From Alkaliphilus serpentinus (lineage in GTDB: Bacteria; Bacillota; Clostridia; Peptostreptococcales; Natronincolaceae), in contig NZ_WBZB01000039.1 of the NCBI RefSeq assembly GCF_009017255.1, positions 1 to 64,000 of the forward strand: a stretch of DNA of 64,000 bases, read 5' to 3'. Positions 53,497 to 61,777 of the stretch are shown here, piece after piece; within the stretch, counting starts at the first letter, position 1, and each line of letters begins with the position of its first letter. The notes below the pieces were generated by a model. That model saw only the letters and a list, made by a program, of their open reading frames with translations, was not told where the DNA came from and made no database searches. Made by a program: the position numbers and the translations under genes.

Positions 53497-54300
53497 TTAG
53501 AATTTATACCAATAACATGTATACTCATATGCTTTTTCTAGACCCAGCTTTTCTGCCATTAATTTTGAACCAACATTATCTTCACTACAATCCCAATGGG
53601 GTTCTATACCCGTCTTCTTACACTCATTTAAAAACACTGTAGCTAGTTTATATCCATATCCTTTTCTTCTATGATTTTCTAATGTTTCTATTCCAATGGT
53701 ATGAGTATTATCCTTAACTAATCCAGAGTAGCAAATGCTTACTATTTCCTCTTCTATTAAGTAATAATAACATATACCTTTATCTAAAAAATTCTCTAGA
53801 CTTCCCCAGAATTGTTCTATTTTATTTCTCAAGAAATCTAAGTTGGAGATCTTTAAATTAAAGGTATTTATATCAACTTTCACTATATTCGCTATGTTTT
53901 CTTCACTTATTAAAGTTTCATTTTTTGACTTGTATACCAGCTGCTTATCTTTTCCTAGATTTTCACTTGAGAAAACTTCTTCAATTACTCTATTCCATCC
54001 TTGGGTAACTCCCGAAATTTCAATCCATTTGATACCAATGTTATTCAAGCTAGAATAAACACATCCTTCAATGAAAGATAAAAGTTCATTATTAAATTGA
54101 AGATTGCTATAATCCCCTAATAAATAGAAGCCTCCCATACCTAAACAAAAAACTAATGCTGATTTTGGTTGTCCTATGTCATCTACAAAAACCCACCCTG
54201 GATTATTTTTTTGAATTACTGATGCAGCCTCTGGAAATTTGTCATTTCTAATCAAATAATCTATTTTAGAGTACTTGTCTTTACTTAATTCTTCAATCAT
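53497..54300 (-). CDS. GNAT acetyltransferase, ZmaR-like (GNAT_acetyltran)
   Basis: The 267-residue protein has an N-terminal domain of unknown role and a C-terminal GNAT domain (about 170-267) with the acetyl-CoA loop ETLENHRRKGYGYKLA and the following WDCSEDNVGSKLMAEKLGL. The layout resembles the family that includes the zwittermicin resistance acetyltransferase ZmaR. Substrate unknown. RBS AAAGGATG and ATG at 54300. It is adjacent to another GNAT gene on the same strand, separated by a palindromic terminator. Confidence 0.85.
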   Translation of the reverse strand: MIEELSKDKYSKIDYLIRNDKFPEAASVIQKNNPGWVFVDDIGQPKSALVFCLGMGGFYLLGDYSNLQFNNELLSFIEGCVYSSLNNIGIKWIEISGVTQGWNRVIEEVFSSENLGKDKQLVYKSKNETLISEENIANIVKVDINTFNLKISNLDFLRNKIEQFWGSLENFLDKGICYYYLIEEEIVSICYSGLVKDNTHTIGIETLENHRRKGYGYKLATVFLNECKKTGIEPHWDCSEDNVGSKLMAEKLGLEKAYEYTCYWYKF

Positions 54301-54400
54301 AATTATTCATCCTTTCTATTAACTTCCGTTTTCCCCTTCTCTAAAGTACCCTTAGCTTTAGCCCATCCCCTGTATTAAAAGGATTTAGAATAATGGTTTA

Positions 54401-54442
54401 TATAAGAATAATGGCTGGATTAATCTAGCCATTATTCTTATA
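54401..54442. terminator. Perfect 16-bp palindrome between the two GNAT genes
   Basis: TATAAGAATAATGGCT and AGCCATTATTCTTATA pair perfectly around a 10-base loop. It lies downstream of the 54531-55076 gene and upstream of the 53497-54300 gene and fits a terminator, with T-rich flank on the minus strand. Confidence 0.65.
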
Positions 54443-54530
54443 TAAATATTAACATTTTTTCTCATAGAAAGCAATTTTCACTAATTCAGATTTAATATTG
54501 TAGTTAGAGTTATACAACACTCAAAACCTT

Positions 54531-55076
54531 CTAATTATTAATAACCTTCAGTAAAATATATCTTAAGATACCTTTAGGATTTTCAGACGTTGGGTATTTG
54601 TATTCTAACTTCTTAATTTCAAATCCACACTTTAGCATATTCTTTAAACTTGGTAAATTAAAGGGGGATATTGTACAAACCAAGTATTTTGCTTCTTTAT
54701 CCTCATCCTTACTTAAGTAATCCATTAAAGAGTTAAAGGTTTTTCTTTGTAGTTTGCTTCCACGATATTCTGGCTTAACAATCGTTGTCTCCAGCTGCAA
54801 AACCGAATCTAACTCATCGTCAACTAACCCTATATCACGACCAAGATTACGTTCTTCTTGTCTTGGATAGCTGGCATATCTATATCCAACTAACTGATTT
54901 GCTTCATTAAAGACACCAATTACATAGCCACCTTCTTTAAGCCCTCTTCTCATTTCATCTTCCGTATCCATCACAAAAATGTCTTTATCTTCTAATTGAT
55001 GATAAATTTCTAATTGCATACTCAATAGTTCATCGATATATTCTAGTCCAATTCTTTTCAATATTAGCCTTTCCAA
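54531..55076 (-). CDS. GNAT family N-acetyltransferase-like protein
   Basis: The 181-residue protein shows a GNAT-like fold: EGGYVIGVFNEANQLVGYRYASYP (beta strands before the core), LETTIVKPEYRGSKLQRKTFN (acetyl-CoA loop; a degenerate R-x-x-G/A), and TISPFNLPSLKNMLKCGFEI. I choose the TTG at 55076 (ERLILKRIG), because AAAGGTGG precedes it; the open frame to 55154 adds an isoleucine-rich stretch unlike the family. Substrate unknown; a canonical Q/RxxGxG/A is not perfect. Confidence 0.72.
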   Translation of the reverse strand: MERLILKRIGLEYIDELLSMQLEIYHQLEDKDIFVMDTEDEMRRGLKEGGYVIGVFNEANQLVGYRYASYPRQEERNLGRDIGLVDDELDSVLQLETTIVKPEYRGSKLQRKTFNSLMDYLSKDEDKEAKYLVCTISPFNLPSLKNMLKCGFEIKKLEYKYPTSENPKGILRYILLKVINN

Positions 55077-55227
55077 AACCTCACCACCTTTAAATAATGC
55101 CCCACTAGCTTTGATGATAATGATTATTATTAATATTACCCTATTCTTACCCATAACTCACAATTTCTTTATTCTATCGAATTGGTTCATAAAAAAAGAC
55201 CCCTATTAAAGTCCTATTATAGCAAAC

Positions 55228-55264
55228 AACCCTGTTCCCTCAATAAAACTAGGGGCACAGGGTT
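55228..55264 (-). terminator. Terminator of the aminotransferase gene
   Basis: AACCCTGT and ACAGGGTT arms, extended by C-G pairs, followed by TGTTTGC on the minus strand. Confidence 0.6.
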
Positions 55265-55321
55265 CTCATCCTTAAATGTATACTGATGCTAAAATCTTTT
55301 TTCATATGTCCCCCTGCTTAT

Positions 55322-56458
55322 TCATTTGCCTTCAAATAGCTCATAACCACTAACAAAGTATTCTTCCAACTTATTTAGAATCTCTTTGAAATTATCTCTA
55401 CCTAGTCCAATTCTAAAATAATTGCCTTCGTAATCAAATATATCACCAGGAACAATCATGATATTCTGCTCCTTTACAATTCTATCGCAGAACTCAACTA
55501 CATTTATTTTGGAATTAAGCCTAGGAAATGCTATTGACCCACCATTAGGTTCTATCCATGTAAAAAGGTTGCTAAACTTATGAAAGAAACTTCTTGCTGC
55601 TATTAAATTCTCTTGAATTCTCTCTTTATTTCTTTTTACGATAGCTTCCTTTTGTCTTAAGGCCATAATCCCTAAAATTTCACTAGGGGCACTGCCACAT
55701 ATGGTTGTATAATCCTTTAATGTAGCAAGTTCCTTCATAAGCTTATGGTCCTGAGTTGTAATCCAGCCTAGCCTAAGGCCAGGTAAGCTAAAGGTTTTAG
55801 ATAATCCAAATAATGAAATACCTTTTTCATAGAGATCGGCAACTGAGGACAATGCATTTTCTTCACTATGCTCTAATAGCCAATACATTTCATCAGAAAA
55901 TATGTATAAATTATATTTCTTAGCAATTTCAATTATTTTATTTAGTTCTACCCTTGTGGGCATATATCCCGTTGGATTATGAGGAAAGTTTATTATGATC
56001 ATTTTGGTGTTGGCTTGAATATTTCTTTCTAGAAAGTCTATATCTAGATGCCATTGATTATCCTTTTCTTCTATTCTCCAGTTGGTTACTGAAGCCCCTA
56101 AGGATTTGCAGATTTCAGCTAAGGATTGATAAATGGGATCTATTACAATAACATGATCTCCCTCGTCAACCACAGCATTCATCGCAACAAAAATTCCTTC
56201 CTCTGGAACAAAGGTTATAACATCTTGGGCATCAATATTCTTATAAAGACTGGCTATTTCCTTTCTCAGAATGGGATGCCCCATTGATTCAGTATAGCTA
56301 AGCTTTAAATGATTCCAAAGCCTTAAGCTCTCTTCATCAGCATTTGCGACAAGTTCCTCCATCGTTAAGCTTTCGCAGTCAGAAGGACTTAATAAGTATT
56401 GCGCAGTAAACTCATATATTGCAAAGTATCTTTCCAGCTTAAATTCCTTAATTTTCAT
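55322..56458 (-). CDS. PLP-dependent aminotransferase, class I/II
   Basis: The 378-residue enzyme has the PLP-lysine motif FGLSKTFSLPGLRLGW, the NFPHNPTGYMP cofactor region and SDEMYWLLEH. These belong to class I/II aminotransferases; family members act on amino acids or on specialised amino-acid metabolites. The neighbours do not show its pathway, and two GNAT genes lie next to it. RBS TAGGAGGG 7 bases before the ATG. Confidence 0.9.
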   Translation of the reverse strand: MKIKEFKLERYFAIYEFTAQYLLSPSDCESLTMEELVANADEESLRLWNHLKLSYTESMGHPILRKEIASLYKNIDAQDVITFVPEEGIFVAMNAVVDEGDHVIVIDPIYQSLAEICKSLGASVTNWRIEEKDNQWHLDIDFLERNIQANTKMIIINFPHNPTGYMPTRVELNKIIEIAKKYNLYIFSDEMYWLLEHSEENALSSVADLYEKGISLFGLSKTFSLPGLRLGWITTQDHKLMKELATLKDYTTICGSAPSEILGIMALRQKEAIVKRNKERIQENLIAARSFFHKFSNLFTWIEPNGGSIAFPRLNSKINVVEFCDRIVKEQNIMIVPGDIFDYEGNYFRIGLGRDNFKEILNKLEEYFVSGYELFEGK

Positions 56459-56576
56459 GAACTGATCCCTCCTATATCCTTATTAAATCTATTGTATCAT
56501 TTAAGTTAACTTAAATAAAATCTAAGAATATTTCTTATGTGTAAGGATTTAATTGGAGCTGGTAGAACTAAAAAAA

Positions 56577-56610
56577 CGAAGGATTAGCTTTTATTAGCGC
56601 TAATCCTTCG
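56577..56610 (-). terminator. Terminator downstream of the YjjG remnant
   Basis: CGAAGGATTAGC/GCTAATCCTTCG is a perfect 12-bp stem followed by seven T residues on the minus strand. Confidence 0.85.
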
Positions 56611-56650
56611 CTTTACTCATTTATTATATCCTCACACTTGCTAGGGTAAT

Positions 56651-57180
56651 TTAATCTTCAGTTGTATCCCCATGAAAGGTTACAGTAAAAACGTATGCTA
56701 CATCATACTCTTTAAGAGCTTCCATTCCTTCCTTCTCATCAAATATGCTTGATGGACTTTCAGTTGAGAGTTCTCTATTCTATTCAGCTGAACCTCTTTA
56801 ATCCCATTGGTAATTATCGCCAGCCTAAAGCCTTTGTCGAATAAATATCTACAAATATCGATTGCCCCTTCAATTATGAATGAGGCTTCTCCTAGGAATT
56901 GAAGATATCTTTGACTAAAATCCTGAAAATCTGATTTAACTGACAGCGAATGCTCCTGTATAAGTCTTTCAAAGCGCTTTGTTCTTAGTGTAATCATATC
57001 CACATTGCCCACCTCAAATTCCTTCCACAACTGCATATTGATGGTTCTGTAGCTATTAAGGATTTCATCGCTACATTCTATATCATGATCCTTTAATAGA
57101 CTGGTTAAGGCGAATACTTCCGCTTTTGTGTAATCAAACAATGTATCATCTGCATCAAATAAAATATATTGATAAATCAA
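56651..57180 (-). pseudogene. YjjG-type pyrimidine nucleotidase, truncated chimera
   Basis: The frame 56698-57180 (TTG start, RBS AAGGGGG) gives 160 residues that begin as the HAD nucleotidase YjjG: FDADDTLFDYTKAE and LAIITNGIKEVQLNRIENS. It then leaves the family and stops. The GxxKPDP motif and the last third (normally near 230 residues) are missing. In another frame from about 56760 to 56651 a sensible end reads STESPSSIFDEKEGMEAL and AYVFTVTFHGDTTED. That is an unrelated protein end, so a deletion joined two genes here. The source of the second part is unrecognised. Confidence 0.72.
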
Positions 57181-57246
57181 TTTTTAACCCCCTTTGTTGT
57201 TGGTAAGACTGTAAATTAATCCGTTGTACATAAATTTTAGATAAAA

Positions 57247-57849
57247 TTAACCCAGTATTTTAGCCAAGTATTGGGGCACCTCTACCTCTGCATCCCTGTT
57301 TATTAGCTTTACCTCTATACCCATTCTCTCGGCTCTATATACAAGGTCATGGGCGGTGGAGGTATAAAAGGAGGTTCCCACCACCAAAAGAACATCTGCC
57401 TCTGACACCATGCTTATTGCTTCAAAGTACAAGGGGATCTCATCGCCGTATAAAACAACCTTTGGCTGTAGCAATGTATCACAGTGGGTACAATAAATCT
57501 TCTCATTAACTCCTTCTAAATCATAACTCCTTAAGCACTTGGGACAAAAAATACTATTTAAGTTCCCGTGAATTTCAATAACCCTTTTGCTGCCTGCCTT
57601 TTCATGGAGGGAATCAATGTTCATTGTCACTATGGGTATATTGTGTTTAGCCAGTGCAAGATGGGCCCCATTGGGTTTAGCCCCTTTAATAGTGCTATGT
57701 AGCTCCTTTAAGATCTTATAGAAGTGATTGGGGTTTTCATTAAAATAGTCCCTTGTCAAAAGATTTCTAAGCTCTCCCATTTCATTAAAGGTAGGTATTC
57801 CGCTGGCCTTTGAAACTCCAGCTCCTGTAAAGGCGACAATCCTTTTCAA
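57247..57849 (-). CDS. Compact Sir2-family NAD-dependent deacylase
   Basis: The 200-residue sirtuin uses NAD to remove acyl groups from proteins. It has GAGVSKASGIPTF, the catalytic His in EIHGNLNSIFC, a four-Cys zinc site (FCPKC, CTHC), and VLLVVGTSFYTS. The usual TQNID is TMNID here, so the Gln is changed. It lacks some N-terminal loop segments of CobB, making it shorter than the usual 230-250. TTG start 8 bases after AGGAGG. Confidence 0.9.
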   Translation of the reverse strand: MKRIVAFTGAGVSKASGIPTFNEMGELRNLLTRDYFNENPNHFYKILKELHSTIKGAKPNGAHLALAKHNIPIVTMNIDSLHEKAGSKRVIEIHGNLNSIFCPKCLRSYDLEGVNEKIYCTHCDTLLQPKVVLYGDEIPLYFEAISMVSEADVLLVVGTSFYTSTAHDLVYRAERMGIEVKLINRDAEVEVPQYLAKILG

Positions 57850-57928
57850 CTAAAAGCCCTCCTTATGAATTCGATTGTTTGACTCTATTTTTTATAATTA
57901 GTATACTTTAGAAGGGGGTGATTTTCAA

Positions 57929-58098
57929 ATGAAAGATGATCAAAATTCAGTTCTACATCCTACACAGGGATTATAGCTTTTTTAATTGGTGCATGTTTCT
58001 TTGTGGCATCAGTTTCCATTTGGAAGCTTATTTGTCAGGCCCTACTAATTATTCTTGAGGCCTTTGAAAGCTATACAAGAAATACAAATAAAGGTTAG
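57929..58098 (+). pseudogene. Small membrane protein remnant with frameshift
   Basis: A good RBS (AAGGGGGTG) precedes ATG at 57929, reading MKDDQNSVLHPTQGL then a stop. Another frame across the same DNA gives a clean hydrophobic segment, GIIAFLIGACFFVASVSIWK, ending AFESYTRNTNKG and a stop at 58096-58098 within a terminator. The two parts look like one small membrane protein of about 55 residues broken by a frameshift. It may also be chance; no family is recognised. Confidence 0.45.
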
Positions 58099-58118
58099 GT
58101 ACCCTGTACCTAACCTTT
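58090..58118. terminator. Bidirectional terminator between the small remnant and 58121 gene
   Basis: AAAGGTTAGGTAC/GTACCTAACCTTT is a perfect 13-bp stem with a 3-base loop and T-rich ends on both strands. Confidence 0.85.
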
Positions 58119-58120
58119 AT

Positions 58121-58627
58121 TTATAGCAATCCCTTAATAGCATTTATAATATAGTTTCCTACCTCTTCAACATTAGCTCTTTTTGAAGGAGCAGTGATGC
58201 TGTCAATATCAATTAATTGATTATCCCATTGAGCTCTATCTGCTGTGTTAACCATATAAATCCTACTATAATCCTTAAGGCTTGTGATAAAGGCTTCTAC
58301 CTCTTTATGAAGACCGTTTGATTCAATTGAGGAAAAGATAATGATTGCATCCCATTCTTCATGATTAATCTCTGCTAGCTGAGTAATATCAACAACAGAA
58401 ATATAAACAGCATTTTCTTTATAATAACTTTCTACATTTTTTAGTACCTTTTCTTTAAAGGACTTTTTCTGAGTTGCAATTAAAACCCTTGAATCGTGGA
58501 CATCATCATTTATGCTATAGTTCTCTATTATTCCTTGAACCTTAGTCACTCTGTAGGTTAAGATTCCAGAAACGCCCAAAATCATAACGAGCAACACTAC
58601 TGCCATAACATTTCTCGCTGTTTTCAT
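58121..58627 (-). CDS. Membrane-anchored protein of unknown function, flavodoxin-like pattern
   Basis: The 168-residue protein has one N-terminal helix (about 6-27), then an extracytoplasmic or cytoplasmic alpha/beta domain. SRVLIATQKKSFKEKVLKNV, YISVVDITQLAEI and DAIIIFSSIES follow the strand-loop-helix order of a flavodoxin-like fold, but no FMN-binding T-x-T-G-x-T loop is seen. I start at the ATG at 58627, 6-7 bases after GGGAGG; a longer frame to 58711 lacks an RBS. Function unknown; not a named family that I know. Confidence 0.7.
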   Translation of the reverse strand: MKTARNVMAVVLLVMILGVSGILTYRVTKVQGIIENYSINDDVHDSRVLIATQKKSFKEKVLKNVESYYKENAVYISVVDITQLAEINHEEWDAIIIFSSIESNGLHKEVEAFITSLKDYSRIYMVNTADRAQWDNQLIDIDSITAPSKRANVEEVGNYIINAIKGLL

Positions 58628-58831
58628 GGTTCTACCTCCCATCAGATTGCCCATGGATCTTCCGCTTCTTTTAAAATTGTATTTATTCATATAAGTGAAT
58701 ATTTCAAACAAATAGAGTATTAATACTATTATATCAAGATTAAGAAATCAATCTCTAGTGAAATATTATGTAGTATATGCAACAATTAACTTTTTAGAGG
58801 TTTTTATACTATGTAACAGGCCGGAATATAA

Positions 58832-59221
58832 TTAAAATTTTAATATTTCATTCCACTTTTTAAGCTCTATCTTGTCACTACTAACATCCTTTATTGTAAT
58901 ATGACTCTCAAGCTCATTAATCTTTGTTCTAGCAATGGCTGCCATTTTTAATACATCTTTATTTTTTGAGGTTGAGGTGCCTGCCATAATTTCCATTAAC
59001 GCTGGATCATTTACAACGATGGTTATTTCCTCTTCTTTAAATTCTTCCATTACCTTTAATAATTTAACCAGTGCAGCTAAGCCTACCACTGCTGGCTTTT
59101 TATAGCTATCCCAAATGGTATCTTTTTTTATTAACTGATCCTTAAAAATTCTATATCGAATCTCTATGTCTTCTCCTTCATATCCAGCTGATATTCCCGC
59201 TAAGTATACTGTAATCATCAT
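58832..59221 (-). CDS. Uncharacterised protein, RNase H-like pattern without a clear catalytic site
   Basis: The 129-residue soluble protein begins ITVYLAGISAGYEGEDIEIR and has VVGLAALVKLLKVMEEFKEEEITIVVND followed by an alternation of helices. The strand order is like RNase HI (first strands, a long helix, then a DxxLxE-like strand VVNDPALMEIM), but the catalytic DEDD set is not convincing. RBS CGGAGGG before the ATG. Next to it lies a broken small gene. Function unknown. Confidence 0.55.
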   Translation of the reverse strand: MMITVYLAGISAGYEGEDIEIRYRIFKDQLIKKDTIWDSYKKPAVVGLAALVKLLKVMEEFKEEEITIVVNDPALMEIMAGTSTSKNKDVLKMAAIARTKINELESHITIKDVSSDKIELKKWNEILKF

Positions 59222-59309
59222 AACCCTCCGTATTTTTTAAATATATTTTTCACTTCCCTTGTAGCTAATAAGCTTAACTATATTAAATATTGTAGCTGTT
59301 ATTTTAAAT

Positions 59310-59340
59310 TTCAATCTTCCATTTTCAATTCTCAATTGCT
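59310..59340. repeat. TTTTCAAT-type simple repeat
   Basis: Short copies of TTTCAATCTTCCATTTTCAA-type units, like those at 62950-63055. Confidence 0.45.
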
Positions 59341-59493
59341 TCTTCTCATCTTTATAATACCTCTAACAATGATTATAACAGCCAAAACCAAATCGATGCT
59401 CCCTCTAATGATATAGCCTGTAGATATTCTATATATTGCTCATAGACCTATTACCCCCAGTATAATAAAAGTAGCAAGGTACCTTCTATCCAC
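59332..59493 (-). pseudogene. Small membrane protein with in-frame TGA
   Basis: A GTG at 59493 lies 7 bases after AGGAGG. The frame reads MDRRYLATFIILGVIGL, then TGA (59440-59442), then AIYRISTGYIIRGSIDLVL and on to a natural TGA at 59332, for 53 sense positions. The part after the stop is as membrane-like as the part before. A Trp codon (TGG) changed to TGA would explain it. It is not recognised as a known family. Read-through is possible but unlikely. Confidence 0.6.
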
Positions 59494-59535
59494 TATATTT
59501 CCTCCTAATATACGATTCTATCAGCTAACTTTAAT

Positions 59536-60255
59536 TTAGTTTCCCTCTCCTTTTGCCATAAGCTTGATATCCTTTATCTCCTCAGGTGTTAGATATCTCC
59601 ACTTTCCTGTTGGCAAATCTCCAAGGGTTAGATTCATAATCCGTATCCTCTTTAACTTTATAACTTCATAGCCAAATTGACTACACATTCTTCTGATTTG
59701 TCGATTCAGTCCCTGAGAAAGGATAATTCTAAAGGTCCTCTCATTCACCTTAATAACCTTGCATTTTTTCGTTATTGCATAGCTTTTCTTCACAGGATTA
59801 AAGATTTTAACTCCCTTTGACATGGCTTCTAGAAATGATGCTGTAATTGGCTTATTTACTGTTACGATATATTCCTTTTCATGATTATTGCTTTCTGCCA
59901 ATATTTCATTTACAATGCTTCCATCATTGGTTAGTAATATTAAGCCTTCGGAATCTTTATCTAATCTTCCTATGGGAAATATTCGTTTAGGATGCTTAAC
60001 ATAATCTATGATATTATCTTTTATATGCCTCTCAGTGGTGGAGATTATTCCTACAGGTTTATTTAAGGCAATATAGATATCATTTTTTTGAGGTATGACC
60101 AGCTTCCCACTCACCTCAACCTGATCCTCTTCATTTACAATTGAACCTAACTCAGCTATCCTTCCGTTTATTTTAACTTTTTGCTCCATGATCAGCTTAT
60201 CGGCTTCTCTTCTTGAGCAAAGACCTGTTGAGCTAATATAGTTATTCAGTCTCAT
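59536..60255 (-). CDS. rluF: 23S rRNA pseudouridine synthase, RluF type
   Basis: The 239-residue RNA-modifying enzyme has an N-terminal S4 domain (about 1-60; RLNNYISSTGLCSRREADKL) and a catalytic domain with the nucleophile Asp in PIGRLDKDSEGLILLTND, KEYIVTVNKPI, and QGLNRQIRRMCSQFGYEV. It is closer to RluF than to RluB because of the KVIKVNERTFRI and LTLGDLP segments. RBS AAGGAG is rather far (14 bases) from the ATG. Confidence 0.9.
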   Translation of the reverse strand: MRLNNYISSTGLCSRREADKLIMEQKVKINGRIAELGSIVNEEDQVEVSGKLVIPQKNDIYIALNKPVGIISTTERHIKDNIIDYVKHPKRIFPIGRLDKDSEGLILLTNDGSIVNEILAESNNHEKEYIVTVNKPITASFLEAMSKGVKIFNPVKKSYAITKKCKVIKVNERTFRIILSQGLNRQIRRMCSQFGYEVIKLKRIRIMNLTLGDLPTGKWRYLTPEEIKDIKLMAKGEGN

Positions 60256-60344
60256 AAAGTTCTTAAAGTCTCCTTACACTTATGTTGGTATATAAATTTA
60301 TTGTTGGTATATTTGATACCTTTTATTATAAGAATCAGCAAATA

Positions 60345-60374
60345 AAGCTAGAGTATATCTAAATACCCTAGCTT
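60345..60374 (-). terminator. Terminator downstream of the MBL hydrolase gene
   Basis: AAGCTAG...CTAGCTT arms with further internal pairing, followed by TATTTG on the minus strand, about 125 bp after the stop. Confidence 0.6.
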
Positions 60375-60498
60375 AATGATGTTAGTCAATACTCAGATGG
60401 CACCTGTTCTTAAATAAAAATATCATTTTAATCAATTTTCCAATATCATTATATTTCTTTTTATACCCAATGGAAAGGAAAATATTCTTTATAGCTGG

Positions 60499-61128
60499 CT
60501 ACTTAAAGTATTTTACATTTTTACTCCGAACATCCCCGATGGTTGAAGACTGACCATGTCCTGGATAAATTACAGTAGTATCCGACCATCTTGATACCTT
60601 GTTCATAATAGATTTCCTAAGAGCTTCTTCATTTCCTCCTGTAAGATCTGTCCTTCCCAAATCATCTTCAAAAACAGTGTCGCCGGTGAATACGATATTG
60701 CTATTACTTTCCTTAAGACATATTCCTCCAGGGGTATGACCTGGGGTATGAATCACCTCTAGCTTCAACCCTCCCACCCTGATTATACTACCATCCGTCA
60801 CCATGGTATCTACCTTTAAAGAAATATCTTCCCTTCTCATTTGGGCTGAGTAATTTATCTGGGGATCCATTAATCCTTCTACTTCTTTCTTATGAGCCAT
60901 AATGGGTATATTGAATATTTTCTTAAGGCCTTCTGCCCCTCCTATATGATCAAAATGACAATGGGTTACTATGATTCCAATCGGCTTTAATGAGTTTCTA
61001 TTTATACCCTTAGTTAGGGTTTTTTGATCATCTCCTGGGTCGATTACTAGAGCTTCTAGGGTATCTTCATCATAAATAATGTAGGCGTTTGTTTCATCCA
61101 TACCAACTATAAATCTATCAATTTTCAT
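60499..61128 (-). CDS. Metallo-beta-lactamase fold hydrolase, glyoxalase II/YcbL type
   Basis: The 209-residue zinc hydrolase has the THCHFDHIGG motif (HxHxDH), later metal ligands H in HTPGHTPGGI, D in FTGDTVFEDDLGRTD, and H in YPGHGQSS. It fits the small YcbL-type glyoxalase II-like group, which hydrolyses thioesters. ATG 6-8 bases after AGGAG. Confidence 0.9.
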   Translation of the reverse strand: MKIDRFIVGMDETNAYIIYDEDTLEALVIDPGDDQKTLTKGINRNSLKPIGIIVTHCHFDHIGGAEGLKKIFNIPIMAHKKEVEGLMDPQINYSAQMRREDISLKVDTMVTDGSIIRVGGLKLEVIHTPGHTPGGICLKESNSNIVFTGDTVFEDDLGRTDLTGGNEEALRKSIMNKVSRWSDTTVIYPGHGQSSTIGDVRSKNVKYFK

Positions 61129-61152
61129 TTCAGGTTCTCCTTCTATTAAACA

Positions 61153-61600
61153 CTAATTCATATTGTTCACATGATATATATCAGAAAACTCAATATTAAT
61201 GGCTTCTATGTAATTTCTTTAGATATCAGTAAAGGACAGTGGAATAGGAATTCCAGCAGCTGATTGATGCTAAATATTAAGTTTTAGGGAGTTCTTAACT
61301 CATGGGTTAAATTGTTAAAGTACTCGGTTTTCATCATAGCATATTCTTCCGATTCCTCCAACAGCTTTTTTTGCCTTTGTAGGTTCTCTTCTAAGATTTC
61401 TCTTCTTTTTCTTTCACTTATGTCGTAGATAATAATGAGAGCAGCATCTTCGCCAAGTTGGTAATATGGTATGGCCTTAAGCTCCACCCAAAGGATTTCA
61501 CCATTCCTTAATCTTAGTTTCTCTTCATAAGAAGAAATAAAAGTATAACTGGTTCTAGTTGGATATTTAGATTGAATCTAATTGCTTTAGTAGATACCAC
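61153..61600 (-). pseudogene. PAS-histidine kinase remnant with stops, frameshift and deletion
   Basis: A GTG at 61600 with AAGGGGG starts a frame that shifts near 61570. The next frame gives RNGEILWVELKAIPY, LIIIYDISERKRREIL (a PAC-like end), a coiled stretch, and the H-box MKTEYFNNLTHELRTP before TAA near 61284. After the stop the same frame reads NLIFSINQLLEF, as a kinase would. A final frame ends NIEFSDIYHVNNMN, a common clostridial kinase C-terminus, with stop at 61153-61155. The catalytic ATPase part is missing. So a full PAS sensor kinase gene has decayed. Confidence 0.72.
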
Positions 61601-61777
61601 AATGATCCCCCTTATGCAAATATAATATGAACAAACATTTATAGTTTCTACATATTTCTAATTTTTCCTTCTAAACTATAAGGATTTTCAGCTTTATTCT
61701 GTAGGTATAAGGTATAAAAGTCTGACCTTAATGAGATAACTAATAAAAACCTTTAGTACCTGGAGGTAACCCTATTT

